64,000 bases of DNA from Lithodes maja. Taxonomy: Eukaryota; Arthropoda; Malacostraca; Decapoda; Lithodidae. The notes below the pieces were generated by a model. That model was not told where the DNA came from. It saw only the letters and a list, made by a program, of their open reading frames with translations, and did not search any database. The translations under genes were made by a program, and so were the position numbers. The first letter of the stretch is position 1. Each line of letters starts with the position of its first letter. The DNA is taken from positions 96,198-160,197 of the forward strand of contig JBAKBP010003129.1 of the NCBI GenBank assembly GCA_037953745.1, in the 5' to 3' direction. Positions 55,101 to 59,751 of this stretch are shown piece after piece.

Positions 55101-56470
55101 TCTACCAATTAGAAGGATACCGATTATCGCACTTAATCCTTTTAGCTGACGTATATCCCTCCTAAGCTTCATAAAATTGTCTTAAGTGCCGCTGAAATCC
55201 AACCAAAAGACGTCACTGGTACTTAAGGGGTTAATGGTAAAAGTAATATTATCAACTCAATAAGTTCTCACCTCATTCATAACTTGATCTATAATAATGA
55301 GATCAAATTCCTTCCTCCTTTTGTAGAGTTCCTTTATTTCCTTCATCTTGTAAAAATCTTGTACAAAGTTAACATAACGCTGCGTAAGATAAGAAATGCC
55401 GAAGGTTGAATATCTGTTTTCGAAAATATTGATGTTTTCGGGGTTCAAATAAGGGATGCCGTTGACGATCTCTGTATAGTTGGGGTGGTTGGGCCGCCTC
55501 GGGTTGTTGGTCACCGTCACAATCTAGGGAAAAGATGAAAAATATATACAGATATATACCAGTATAGATAGATAAATTGATAATGTTATGGATGGACAGC
55601 AGAACACCGCATAACACTGGACTTGTCAACAATCTAACTACTGATACTGCCCACGCCGTCGCAACAGAAAACTCTAGTGGTTTCATCGCTCGAGGTTCGT
55701 AAATGGACTAATGGTACGCCATAGCTGTAGCGCTAAGCAATTTGGAACAAGCTCAAATAAGAAGAATGGGTCAAACTCTCCCTATATCAGTCACTGTACC
55801 CTCCCTACCTCGTCACACCACCGAGAGAAATCTATCAATACTTTGCTGATTTTGTTACTGAAAGTCGACCTCCCCTCCCCCCCCCCCCCCCACACATTGC
55901 GCCCGCAAGCAGAAGTATAATACTCTCTCGTTCCTTTCCACTTGCGATAACTCTGTGATATTTAGGCCTACCGTTATATTATCATGTGTTTACAAGAGAG
56001 TATGAGTTGTTGAAATGAAGATGAAATTAACCTCATATTCGTACCTGGTATATAGCTGTCACAATTACATGGAAAAGTGGCCCCGTTTTCATTTATTTTC
56101 AGCTTCTCTCACTCTCTCTCTATCTCTCACACAAACATACACTCACTCTTAGTCTCTTTCACACACACTCACTTTCACTCTTTCTCTCACAGACTCACTC
56201 TCACTCACACTCACACTCTCTCTCCCGCACTCTCACTCTCTCTCTCTCTCACTCACTCTCACTCACACTCACCTGGTGGCCCCTGTCCAGCAACACCTTG
56301 GCCACACTCATGAAGATGTTGGCGTGGCTGTTGAGGGAGATCGGCAGCATCATGAGGATCTTGTAGGAGCGTGGAGGAGGGGGCGGTGCTCCCGAGACTC
56401 CCCCTGCCACCACCATCACCAACATTACACAACATACAGCTGATGATGATGATGCCTGAAGCTGGAGAGC
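15861..56470 (-). CDS. UGT: UDP-glycosyltransferase (UGT), seven coding exons
   Basis: Membrane-bound UGTs of the ER transfer a sugar from a UDP-sugar to small lipophilic substrates, in detoxification, pigment or hormone turnover. The exons join 56470-56273, 55523-55272, 24355-24110, 22592-22428, 18253-18031, 16719-16500 and 16140-15861. Frames agree at every junction and all introns are GT-AG. From the first in-frame Met in the 56470 exon the protein is 512 residues, usual for the family. Visible features are a hydrophobic N-terminus, the catalytic-type His34 in PISLNSHANIF, GGINCRPAKPLP, VVYFSLGT, the UGT signature from WFSQQDILGHDN through LSHGGMLSVQEA to LPVIYDQ, and a C-terminal anchor (LLLGLCLVLLYIL) with a basic tail. 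An upstream exon supplying the true start and the rest of the signal peptide is likely, because the frame is open to the acceptor. UDP-sugar preference cannot be told from sequence. Confidence 0.93.
16500..16719 (-). CDS. UGT: UGT exon 6 (signature C-terminal half)
   Basis: 220 bp, between acceptor TTTCAG and donor GTAAGA. It encodes HDNVKVFLSHGGMLSVQEA, then LVLPVIYDQIKNGKMV. The invariant HGG and the DQ that contact the UDP-sugar in this family are intact. Confidence 0.95.
16931..17707. mobile_element. TTAA-flanked element in UGT intron 6
   Basis: TTAA at 16927-16930 and 17708-17711. The ends are GGGATGTTTTTATTTTGTTCCC-like and the inverted CGGGAGGTTTTACATTTTTT, weakly paired. It contains GGACTCGCTATTGCTCGCCAGC, the hairpin-family core. 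The section about 17120-17625 looks like a further nested insertion. No gene. Confidence 0.55.
17743..17847 (-). pseudogene. Decayed partial copy of UGT exon 5 and its donor
   Basis: Aligned with 18023-18165, it keeps AATTGTACCCACCAA (donor side), CATTGTCCGA and CTTTTAGG/CCTTTAGG-type blocks. It lacks about 35 bp covering WFSQQDI and carries stops. It ends at a TTAA shared with the short element 17852-18011. Confidence 0.8.
17852..18011. mobile_element. 160-bp TTAA-flanked element between the pseudo-exon and UGT exon 5
   Basis: TTAA at 17848-17851 and 18012-18015. It contains half of the hairpin-family core (TATCGCTCGCCTGC) and runs such as TTTTAAGACCTTTCGTGTCA, also found in 11390-11450. 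It sits at the junction of the exon duplication. Confidence 0.6.
18031..18253 (-). CDS. UGT: UGT exon 5 (sugar-nucleotide binding domain start)
   Basis: 223 bp. The acceptor CTATGAAG lies just before GAACTGGAG, and the donor after ATTCTTG is GTGGGT. It encodes ELESWISGAGPAGVVYFSLG to ISKWFSQQDILG, with a split Gly codon at the 3' junction. The donor is weaker than the others (GTGGGT), but the next exon restores ILGHDNV exactly. Confidence 0.93.
18379..18610 (+). repeat. tRNA-derived SINE of a second family
   Basis: Starts with CCGTAACGCGCTTGGTAGAG (A-box type), then GTTCAAGTCTC (B-box type) at shortened spacing, then a non-tRNA body ending near a short T run. Its internal promoter points along the plus strand, opposite to UGT. 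Confidence 0.6.
18620..18954. other. No gene seen
   Basis: Intron sequence of UGT without a recognised repeat. Confidence 0.5.
19175..20287. mobile_element. Inverted-repeat element with TAGAGATGG termini
   Basis: Left end TAGAGATGGACCGAATATTC, right end inverted TAGAGATGGAACGAATATCA, with many ATTCG repeats inside both ends. The termini are of hAT style, but no target duplication can be read, and 1.1 kb of AT-rich non-coding DNA separates them. Confidence 0.55.
21085..21168 (+). mobile_element. 3' tail fragment of the CR1-like LINE family of 38274-42767
   Basis: Shares GGGTTGGGTGTGAAGGGGAT, ATCTGCCTTG and GACTCCCATTTTCTT...TTATGT with the 3' untranslated end of that LINE. It is a very short 5'-truncated copy. 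Confidence 0.7.
22428..22592 (-). CDS. UGT: UGT exon 4
   Basis: 165 bp in phase 0, acceptor CCCCTCAG and donor GTAAAT. It encodes ISILFPDLPPLLELEKNQSV, then YNSHFTLDIPRPVLPS and the family block GGINCRPAKPLPQ at its end. Confidence 0.95.
22697..23620. mobile_element. 924-bp TTAA-flanked MITE in UGT intron 3
   Basis: TTAA at 22693-22696 and 23621-23624. TIRs are AGGGCATAACGCATGG and, inverted, AGGGCATAGTTCATGC. There is no open frame of note. This is a third TIR type among the TTAA elements of the window. Confidence 0.85.
23625..24109. other. UGT intron 3 remainder, no gene seen
   Basis: It contains a poly-G run at about 23715-23732 and AT-rich DNA. Confidence 0.5.
24110..24355 (-). CDS. UGT: UGT exon 3
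   Basis: 246 bp in phase 0, acceptor TATTCACAG and donor GTATGG. It encodes LAYPFIHELPWIGLSPTNLD through YYREWELVPAVQKE. It follows exon 2 directly (DQVMNE|LAYPF), as the family pattern NE.LYPFLHE expects. The acceptor lies within a few bases of LINE-derived DNA. Confidence 0.94.
24548..25240 (+). pseudogene. Reverse transcriptase remnant of LINE copy Z1
   Basis: Open pieces 24548-25024 and 25040-25240 carry the RT core (FxADD catalytic box at about 25093-25120). A stop at 25022-25024 and a frameshift at about 25185 break it. Copy Z3 (43789-45114) shows the undisrupted version. Confidence 0.85.
25370..26765 (+). mobile_element. Non-autonomous hAT element X1, 1396 bp
   Basis: The 8-bp target duplication GTAGGAAC is at 25362-25369 and 26766-26773. 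TIRs are CAGTGGCGTACCCAAGG and, inverted, CAGTGGCGTAGCCAGGG, the usual hAT form. It contains two tandem 50-bp units at about 25640-25739 and no transposase frame. Confidence 0.92.
26797..27281 (+). pseudogene. 3' part of the LINE Z1 ORF after the hAT insertion
   Basis: 160 open codons from VVSMEVKKSLHDSVVIPTLT to GDHVVRQ. The stop codon TAG is supplied by the first unit of the (TAGA)n tail. It belongs to the same ORF as 24548-25369. Confidence 0.85.
27294..28002. other. Unique intron DNA and hairpin-family remnant of unit 1
   Basis: 27294-27548 is low-copy DNA. An A run lies at 27551-27573. 27735-27960 is the hairpin-family remnant (GGGGAGTGATAGCGAGCC, TTTTTCTACCGAAAAATG). No gene. Confidence 0.6.
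28003..28183. mobile_element. Truncated Academ-terminus MITE at the end of duplication unit 1
   Basis: It follows TTAA at 27999-28002 and matches 55025-55205 closely, stopping exactly at the tandem-duplication junction. Confidence 0.85.
28184..28470 (+). pseudogene. LINE Z2 RT fragment, left of element B
   Basis: Carries the FADD box (LLFADDTVLMSD) and stops at the 4-bp target AGGT of element B (28467-28470). It continues at 36928 as VNAGKSKVMVFERGEDTE. Confidence 0.88.
28471..30903 (-). repeat. 3' LTR of element B, containing a MITE
   Basis: Matches 35139-36927 except for the MITE at 29291-29930. U3 lies on the right. A TATA-like GAGTATATATACTGG on the minus strand is at about 30479-30493. 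Confidence 0.93.
29291..29930. mobile_element. 640-bp TTAA-type MITE inside the 3' LTR of B
   Basis: The other LTR has an uninterrupted GAAGTATTAAGCG. Here the site reads GAAGTATAAA, then the element, then TTAAGC. Ends are CCTGACAAGCGC and, inverted, CCCGGCAAGCGC. The same terminal type bounds 56519-57529. Confidence 0.88.
30904..31377 (-). other. 3' interior of element B with polypurine tract
   Basis: On the minus strand AAAAATCTTGGGGGGGGG ends at the LTR (30904-30921), the polypurine primer site. The rest is untranslated and similar to 2036-2160 of element A in its right part. Confidence 0.75.
31378..33528 (-). pseudogene. pol: Rearranged pol of element B: zinc knuckle, protease, integrase piece, RNase H
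   Basis: 716 open codons. Order: zinc knuckle CFSCHQEGHKANEC, protease LRDTGAS (residue about 90), spacer, then a jump into the integrase core (DVATRYPDAYP, AREVPGESLGFSPNE-like, residues about 345-415). The integrase C-terminal region (RYDLKVKLREFHVGQEVLI) follows, and after DNWKDKKF a jump to RNase H. The integrase zinc-binding part, two of its catalytic acids and the whole RT are absent. The RNase H first acid is Glu (TEASGAGA) instead of Asp. It keeps the gene order integrase before RNase H, as in C. It cannot be autonomous. The frame is in phase with the gag part upstream, separated by a TAG at 33568. Confidence 0.87.
33568..34930 (-). pseudogene. gag: Gag of element B with one frameshift and a terminal TAG
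   Basis: Starts MSIMSYTGSEENGD at 34930, after a short leader. The coiled-coil region has QLELAKIEERK repeated. The capsid ends in a SCAN-like piece (PETYRLKFRG, then LMMLEQFFKSTGGDL). A one-base change in an A run at about 33919-33925 shifts the frame between 34930-33869 and 33921-33568. The in-frame TAG at 33568-33570 lies between capsid and zinc knuckle, 13 codons before the next Met of the pol frame. Confidence 0.88.
35119..35136 (-). promoter_or_regulatory. Primer-binding site of element B
   Basis: Minus-strand TGGCGACCTTACCTAGGA starts two bases after the 5' LTR end (CGTAACA). The TGG start fits a tRNA CCA end, and element C has the same site with two changes. The priming tRNA is not assigned. 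Confidence 0.8.
35139..36927 (-). repeat. 5' LTR of element B
   Basis: 1789 bp, minus strand, TGTGACGTTGACC to CGTAACA. It is the uninterrupted version of 28471-30903. Confidence 0.95.
36928..37102 (+). pseudogene. LINE Z2 fragment between element B and hAT X2
   Basis: Continues the RT frame (GKSKVMVFERGEDTE, SSFKYLGSVLSKDG) to the hAT target. Compared with unit 1 the target reads GTAGGAAG here. Confidence 0.85.
38368..39531 (+). CDS. CR1-like LINE ORF1 protein with SGNH esterase-like domain
   Basis: 387 open codons from a GTG; the real start is unclear, since the first ATG (38490) is in another frame. Residues about 55-110 form a coiled coil (VREEMVVVKEEVLALREV), then a Thr/Pro-rich linker. 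From about residue 225 comes an SGNH-hydrolase-type domain: block I SIVGDSM, block III LSAGSNDVG, and block V DGVHLS with the Asp and His. The catalytic Ser-Asp-His set is intact. ORF1 esterase domains are known in CR1-clade LINEs, where the protein binds nucleic acid and may act on lipids or esters. No disabling change is seen. Confidence 0.85.
   Translation: MFGGSALVLYKSVIAQFLAVSLLVFVFLYSVSCSSLSLLGSWQVWECESLTDLHHLILQVREEMVVVKEEVLALREVNVKLQREVDLIKDENLAFKLSQEEIKSSKGKREEVDEKLYSWQVVKNTGGKVTLKKQDSRIGMSVTNTFSPLRDECEGKDSQDKGGITEVPAADSAPTSDAVLPTTTTTPTTTTTTKGASATTGGSPTAAAGSSRGKGKSVSREGKSVSIVGDSMVRHLVRATRTKLRKVVCLPGHGVGRVLEKMDHILEDSGDNPIICLSAGSNDVGKGRSEELLQQYRDVLDKVRMKGGIPVVHCILPRRGVPKEWTSRAIGVNCRLEKYCKEKAIPFIDNWDSFYGRDGMYARDGVHLSRLAVSTLASSLDRVVVGF
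39719..42556 (+). pseudogene. CR1-like LINE ORF2 (endonuclease and reverse transcriptase), one nonsense codon
   Basis: Two open stretches, 39719-41383 and 41420-42556, are in one frame, separated by a single TAG at 41381-41383 where a Gln codon is likely (NSS*HGFTQGRS). Residues about 1-225 are an APE-type endonuclease (TNCRSLCNKMNEL, LTETW, MGDFNFPNIDW, GNSDHNSV). RT follows: KSPGPDEV, VPIFKKGDKS, YLDFSKAFDRVPHE, GVPQGSVLGPLLF, and FADDTK as the catalytic box. A C-terminal part carries FWCPYYRMDIDSLERVQRR. The frame stays open upstream of 39719 to near 39555, so the start is not fixed. Except for the one stop it looks functional. Confidence 0.88.
43043..43533 (+). pseudogene. LINE Z2 3' fragment
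   Basis: Carries HDSVVIPTLTYGSEAW to DGVRKYMDEY, with a small deletion near 43092 and another near 43450. The TAGA tail is deleted. It corresponds to 26766-27281 in unit 1. Confidence 0.85.
43748..45126 (+). mobile_element. RTE-like LINE copy Z3, young 5'-truncated insertion
   Basis: A 12-bp target duplication ATTCCTAGAAAG is at 43736-43747 and 45127-45138; unit 1 shows the single site at 27501-27512. The 3' tail is (TAGA)n at about 45112-45126. Its frame is undamaged from 43789 on. Confidence 0.93.
43789..45114 (+). CDS. Reverse transcriptase part of RTE-like LINE Z3, intact but 5'-truncated
   Basis: 441 open codons. RT motifs: NHRGICLLSVVGKVY, EEQ/DEQGGFRKGRGCVDQ, FMDLEKAYDRVDREG, GLKQGCVMSPWLFTVYMDG, LLFADDTVLMSD (catalytic FADD), and FKYLGSVLSKDG. 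The C-terminal portion has RWFGHMERMESERMTKRVY and RWKDGVRNYMNEGG. The endonuclease and RT N-terminus are missing because of 5' truncation, so it cannot retrotranspose alone. The stop is the TAG of the TAGA tail. Clade is given as RTE-like from motif style; not certain. Confidence 0.85.
   Translation: MCGNHRGICLLSVVGKVYSRVVIERVRMRTEKWIGDEQGGFRKGRGCVDQIFTLNCVVEKYLEKKQKVYVAFMDLEKAYDRVDREGLWKVLRIYGVEGKLLKAVKSMYEGAKAAVRVENEQSEFFDLNVGLKQGCVMSPWLFTVYMDGVMKEILSRAVDVGVSLKREGIEWKLPILLFADDTVLMSDNEWELQGLVNEFGTVCEKRNLKVNTGKSKVMVFERGEVTECEVKLNSQAMEIVKSFKYLGSVLSKDGTMDEEVRERVQQGKRVVGTLKAVTRNRVVSMEVKKSLHDSVVIPTLTYGSEAWTLVERLRPRVRAVEMNYLRSACGITWRDRQTNEEVRRRCGVEVDVLESVKRNNLRWFGHMERMESERMTKRVYESEVEGQRGRGRPNMRWKDGVRNYMNEGGAGWGEGHRLTGDRGAWGRFVRGHTFGDHGVRQ
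45143..46990 (+). repeat. 5' LTR of element C
   Basis: 1848 bp, TGTGACGCATG to GGTTGTAACA. It contains a TATA-like TATAAAAAGGG at 45578. The pieces of it translated as small frames are not genes. Confidence 0.95.
45578..45588 (+). promoter_or_regulatory. TATA-like box in the LTR of element C
   Basis: TATAAAAAGGG, conserved in the 3' LTR (about 53119) and in the LTR of element A. Expected transcription start is about 30 bp downstream. Confidence 0.55.
46993..47010 (+). promoter_or_regulatory. Primer-binding site of element C
   Basis: TGGCGACCTTGCTTAGGA, two bases after the LTR end, matching the site of element B except for two bases. Confidence 0.8.
47195..49829 (+). pseudogene. gag-pol: Gag, nucleocapsid, protease and integrase N-terminus of element C
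   Basis: The N-terminal frame begins at 47195 (MSCISTDDERE) and passes into the 47361-49829 frame through a one-base shift near 47370, judged against element B. Gag has a short coiled coil (ARKQENETRRQEDETRR) and a capsid. The SCAN-like segment at 48107-48370 has PETYRLKFRG, LLEQFYKC and EKNPKTLQEAAEMAD. The zinc knuckle is at 48573-48614 (CYQCHKKGHFARVC) and the protease LRDTGAS at about 48828-48848. Next comes the integrase zinc-binding H2C2 domain (LRLAHDTPLAGHLGVRKT, FWWPGM), so the integrase directly follows the protease. The frame ends early at 49829 because of an indel just before the CDICQ cysteines. Confidence 0.9.
49795..50448 (+). pseudogene. pol: Integrase core of element C
   Basis: Continues with SCDICQRVGKPNQ (second half of the zinc-binding motif), then the DDE core: Asp in IIVDMVGPLPP, Asp in EEIQSDQGSNF, and Glu in SQGVLERWHA, all intact. 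GESLGFSPNELIFGHRVRGP follows. A one-base indel near 50435 moves to the next frame. Confidence 0.92.
50441..52288 (+). pseudogene. pol: Integrase C-terminus, reverse transcriptase and RNase H of element C
   Basis: Starts with LESRERMLKSLEMAGRNLT and the integrase C-terminal fold (FTVGQEVFILLPLVGNPLS, GPYKIVE). RT runs about 50980-51680: SPITLQPKPDGKVRFCIDFR, then VYLDDVIIY with YLDD at 51473-51484. The tether has LGMIGYYRRFIKGYS. RNase H has ATDASG (51914-51931), EKELLAIVL and YTDHHPLRFL, with catalytic acids intact. A TAG at 52187-52189 replaces the Trp codon seen in A and B; the frame then runs to the natural stop near 52288. RT sequence is of Ty3/Gypsy type although the domain order is that of Copia. 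Confidence 0.93.
52289..52674 (+). other. 3' untranslated interior of element C
   Basis: No gene. It aligns with the matching parts of element A (about 1690-2034, inverted). Confidence 0.6.
52675..52688 (+). promoter_or_regulatory. Polypurine tract of element C
   Basis: AAATCTTGGGGGAGG ends exactly at the 3' LTR, the plus-strand primer site. The equivalent in B is at 30904-30921. Confidence 0.8.
52689..54538 (+). repeat. 3' LTR of element C
   Basis: 1850 bp, TGTGACGCATG to TCGTAACA. It differs from the 5' LTR mainly in a C-run length and an 8-bp piece near the 3' end. Confidence 0.95.
54752..54975. mobile_element. Hairpin-family remnant, unit 2 copy
   Basis: Matches 27735-27960 base for base with few changes and has the core GAGTGATAGCGAGCC. 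Confidence 0.7.
55025..55230. mobile_element. 206-bp MITE sharing termini with the Academ-like transposon
   Basis: TTAA at 55021-55024 and 55231-55234. The right end inverted reads CCCCTTAAGTACCAGTGACG, the Academ-type terminus. It is the complete version of 28003-28183. Confidence 0.85.
55272..55523 (-). CDS. UGT: UGT exon 2
   Basis: 252 bp in phase 0, acceptor TCCCTAG and donor GTGAGA. It encodes IVTVTNNPRRPNHPNYTEIV, the acceptor-binding variable half, and FDLIIIDQVMNE, the conserved segment holding the Asp that partners the catalytic His. Confidence 0.94.
55524..56272. other. UGT intron 1, simple repeats
   Basis: A poly-C run at about 55878-55891 and a CT/CACT-rich tract at about 56105-56270 that reaches the exon donor. 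No gene; the frames here are repeat translations. Confidence 0.6.
56273..56470 (-). CDS. UGT: UGT first visible coding exon (signal region and catalytic His)
   Basis: 198 bp, acceptor TATTGTAG and donor GTGAGT. The frame is open from the acceptor (ALQLQASSSSAVCCVMLVMV). The first Met is codon 16. A longer hydrophobic leader begins before that Met, so the real start probably lies in an exon further upstream. It then encodes YKILMMLPISLNSHANIFMS and AKVLLDRGHQ. Confidence 0.88.
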
Positions 56471-56518
56471 CTACAATAAGAGGGAAGAATAAGTGTTACC
56501 TTGGTAGTTTGCTCATAA

Positions 56519-57529
56519 CCCGACAAGTGCGTAAATGGCCTAGGACTTAGTCACCCCTGGTGTGAATTAATAGCTGAAAAGGTCACGATCGCAAAACTTA
56601 ATATAATGTACAATTGCCCACATAAGTTATATACCTCTCTGTGATCTTATACGTGGGGATATAATGTGCAAGATTGAATTACGAGTGTCGTTTCTTTGGC
56701 AGTGTTTAACTCATCTGATTAGTCCACTGATAATGAAATTAAACCACACTCACAATTTGTTCACACTAATTTACTTTCATACACAAGATCACAACAAGAA
56801 ACAGAACTTATATGGGCAACTTTACATCAACGTGTTGGTATCACACCAACACAATCCACTGCGAAGGTTATTTGCACAGAAATAATGTCAACATGTTTGT
56901 GGGCATGGTTGGGAGTTGCAGGGTTGGTGAGAATAAGCACCCGTGCTGCCTTGTTTTGGTTAGTTGTGCGCGGAAGGGAGGAAGAAGGGGAGGAATTGTG
57001 TAATATCCTTTATGTCTCTCAAATAAAGTAATATTATTTCACCACATGGCATATGTGAAGAATTAGGACCCAGATTTAGGTGTAGGAAATGACTAAAGCA
57101 CTTACATGTACAAATTAAGGTATTCACGAGTCGGCAATGAGACAGTGGATGGAAGGTGGAGGATTTTCGCCTCCCCTTCCTCATCAAGTTTATTGATCGC
57201 CGCTGCATGCAACCTTACGCTGACCAAGGGGCCTTCACAGTGTTCTGTCGCCACGTATAGTTTACGGTATGCATCTGGGGTGTGAGGGAAAACCCTACTT
57301 CCGCCCATTATGATAATTAAGGAGTGTGAGTGAGTGTGTGTGTGTGAGTTGTAAGTATTTTATAATGTGTGGCATCGACAGTTGCCATGTTGGCCAATTC
57401 CTGGTTCATTTTACAGCCGCCAATGCCTGTATATGCTTTTTATTAATGCGTTTTAAAATCTTATTTCCGGAAGGCTTCATTGCTTTTGCCTAGGAGAACC
57501 TTCCGGAAGACTTATTGCGCTCCTCGGGG
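56519..57529. mobile_element. TTAA-type element of about 1 kb upstream of UGT
   Basis: ATAA (mutated TTAA) at 56515-56518 and TTAA at 57530-57533. Ends are CCCGACAAGTGCG and, inverted, CCCCGAGGAGCGCAATAAG, the terminal type of 29291-29930. CTTCCGGAAGG-like palindromes lie near the right end. Confidence 0.65.
57102..57308 (-). other. Open frame of 68 codons inside the TTAA element, unrecognised
   Basis: Non-repetitive composition (YRKLYVATEHCEGPLVSVRL, then INKLDEEGEAKI), ending at a strong donor-like GTAAGT. It could be a captured exon, a UGT leader exon or chance. Joined to the UGT acceptor at 56470 it would not continue the UGT frame. Confidence 0.2.
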
Positions 57530-57572
57530 TTAAGTTCCTAGTTGATAAGCAACTCTCTAATAAACTCTTTTA

Positions 57573-57790
<218 letters not shown>

Positions 57791-57829
57791 TTTATTTTTG
57801 ATATTTTTTTATTTTTCTATATGAGTAAG

Positions 57830-59080
57830 GGCGACAAAAGGCAAACCTGTCTGTAGCGAGTGCCTCCCCCAGAGTTGAAAGAGTGACGGCCAAAATCAAG
57901 AGACGTTCGAGCCATAATGCCTGGACACACAGAGTTTGAAGCAATTTTAGTCATAGGAAGAAGGAAAGACTGATTCTGGGAGAAAGTTCCAGAGATCAGC
58001 TGTTGAATAGAAGAAAGACTGAAAATAACTTTTCACTCTTGGGTTGGAGAGTTGCACAGAGTAAGGGTGGGATTGCATTGCAAGACGGGTGCTACGTGCT
58101 CTACAAAGAGGGGGTGGTAGCCTATGCATTGAGAGAGCTCTGAGAAACGCTGATTATTGTAATAGCGGTAGAATAGTGAGAGAGATGCAACCTTGAGGCG
58201 AAGAGAGAGAGACTGCAGATAATTGGTGAGTGGACGTGAGTTAATGAGATGGAGGGCTTTCTTTTCTACTTCTACTTTCTAATGCTGTGTGAGAGGATCC
58301 TCCCAACACGTATGAACAATACTCAATACATGGACGCACTGTGCCCCTCTACAGAGAAAGAGGCAGTGCAGGGGTAAAGAACCCCTTGAGGTGGATGAGC
58401 ACACCCAGCTTCTGTGAGGCTGCCTTAGCAAGATTGGTAATATGGTCCTTCCAAAGAGAGAGCAAAAGAAAAAGAGACAATGAGAATACTCAGGGAGGAT
58501 GAAGGGTTGATTTTTGTATCATGGAAGTATAAGGGATAGTATTCTGGGAGTTCACAACGGGTAGATAGATGGAGAAATTGGGTTTTGGAAACATTAAAGG
58601 CAACAAGGTTTTCTCTGCCCCAATTGGAGATAGTAGTTAAATCAGAAGATAAGTGTACATAGTATGGCTTCATTACGTGAGTTTTGGAGTTCCTGCTGTG
58701 TATGTTGTTGAGGAAGTCTAGTTGAATAGTGTAATGTAGAGTTGAGAAGGTCGTTAATGAATAAAATAAAGATAATTGGAGATAGGACAGAAAACTGAGG
58801 ACACCGGAGTTAATAGTTTGAGGAAGAGAACGGTGGCCGTCCACAACCGCGGCTATGGAACGGCCGGACAGGAAATTAAAGACACAGGCACAGATGGATC
58901 GATAGAAACCGTAGATGACCAAGAGTTAGTAAGATAAGAAAGAAGATCACCAGTAGAGCGGCCCTTTAGGAAGCCATACTGGCGATCTGAGAATAGACAT
59001 ATTGAGGCAAGAAAAGTTTCAAAAGCTTTAGAGATGCAAGAAATTAGAGCAATTGGACGATAGTTGGAGGGTTGTATAAA
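57830..59080 (-). mobile_element. Decayed LINE, CR1/Jockey-group pol
   Basis: Minus-strand pieces in order: QPSNYRPIALISCISKAFET and DRQYGFLKGRSTGDLLSYLT (59080-58900), FLSGRSIAAVVDGHRSLPQ, DLTTISNWGRENLVAFNVSK and TQFLHLSTRCELPEYYPLYF (58870-58500), then HPYSVQLSNPRVKSYFQSFF and LWNFLPESVFPSSYD (58110-57947). The order matches RT to C-terminus. The FADD region is deleted, and many stops and frameshifts are present. It is an old copy. Confidence 0.8.
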
Positions 59081-59547
59081 TATATATATAATTGTATATA
59101 CTGTAACTTGAACGAAGCAACCAGCCGCTTCAGAGATGGAGCTGCTTCGAGCCATGATGGATGCTTCACATGTCTCACTCCCCAGACTGGAACAAGACCT
59201 CACGGGCTTCACCGTGTTGAGCGGTGGAATGTACAGGCTCTCAGCCTATGCCCGAGAGGGAGTAGTTGGAATATAGAAGAAAACAAAAATCTATATCTAT
59301 ACATATCTATATATATATATATATATATTTATTATGAATGATTGCACTATAATACACTACCATAGAGACTGCTGTGTGAAGTCTGCTCCTGTTTCCTCTG
59401 TGATTGCACTCTCCTTACTGAACTATTCAACATACAATAGCCAACTCCAAGAGAGAGGGGGTAACCTTGATTAATGGAATGCATATACATAGCTTGCCTT
59501 CAAGACCTGTGCCTGTTCATACGATCAACATTATGTTCTTATGTAAT
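59081..59547. other. No gene seen
   Basis: A short (TA)n near 59308-59330 and a TTATGTTCTTATG at about 59531 that resembles a CR1-like 3' end. Confidence 0.4.
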
Positions 59548-59751
59548 CCCTTGACGATCATGACGGATTTTGCCTGTTTATTCGGGTTATCATTTGACAA
59601 TGTAGACATCTTGGGAAGGACATGTGGGGATTAATAGGGTAAAGGTTGTTTCAATTAACCCTCTGACTTCCATATACCCTTCCTAATCTGAATGAAATCG
59701 TCTAATGATAGCCAGAATAAACTGTCAAAACGCGTCATGACTCTCAAGGGG
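59548..59751. mobile_element. Old MITE related to the Academ-terminus family
   Basis: Ends CCCTTGACGATCATGACG and, inverted, CCCCTTGAGAGTCATGACG. The interior has the AATCGTCTAATGATAGCCAGAAT segment shared in type with 12639-12850. The target duplication is eroded. Confidence 0.55.

Larger units (their letters stand above)
28184..55205 (+). repeat. Unit 2 of the tandem duplication, inflated to 27 kb by four insertions
   Basis: Unit 2 is split into segments 28184-28470, 36928-38273, 42768-43747 and 45127-45142, then 54539-55205, by elements B, the CR1-like LINE, Z3 and C. Subtracting the insertions with their target duplications leaves 3273 bp, the length of unit 1. The LINE remnant here has lost its TAGA tail (about 36 bp deleted near 43533). 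Confidence 0.9.

Noticed and set aside
57102..57308. UGT first exon
   Set aside because: It ends at a good donor, but it lies inside a TTAA element and joining it to 56470 does not keep the UGT frame; a non-coding leader exon cannot be excluded.
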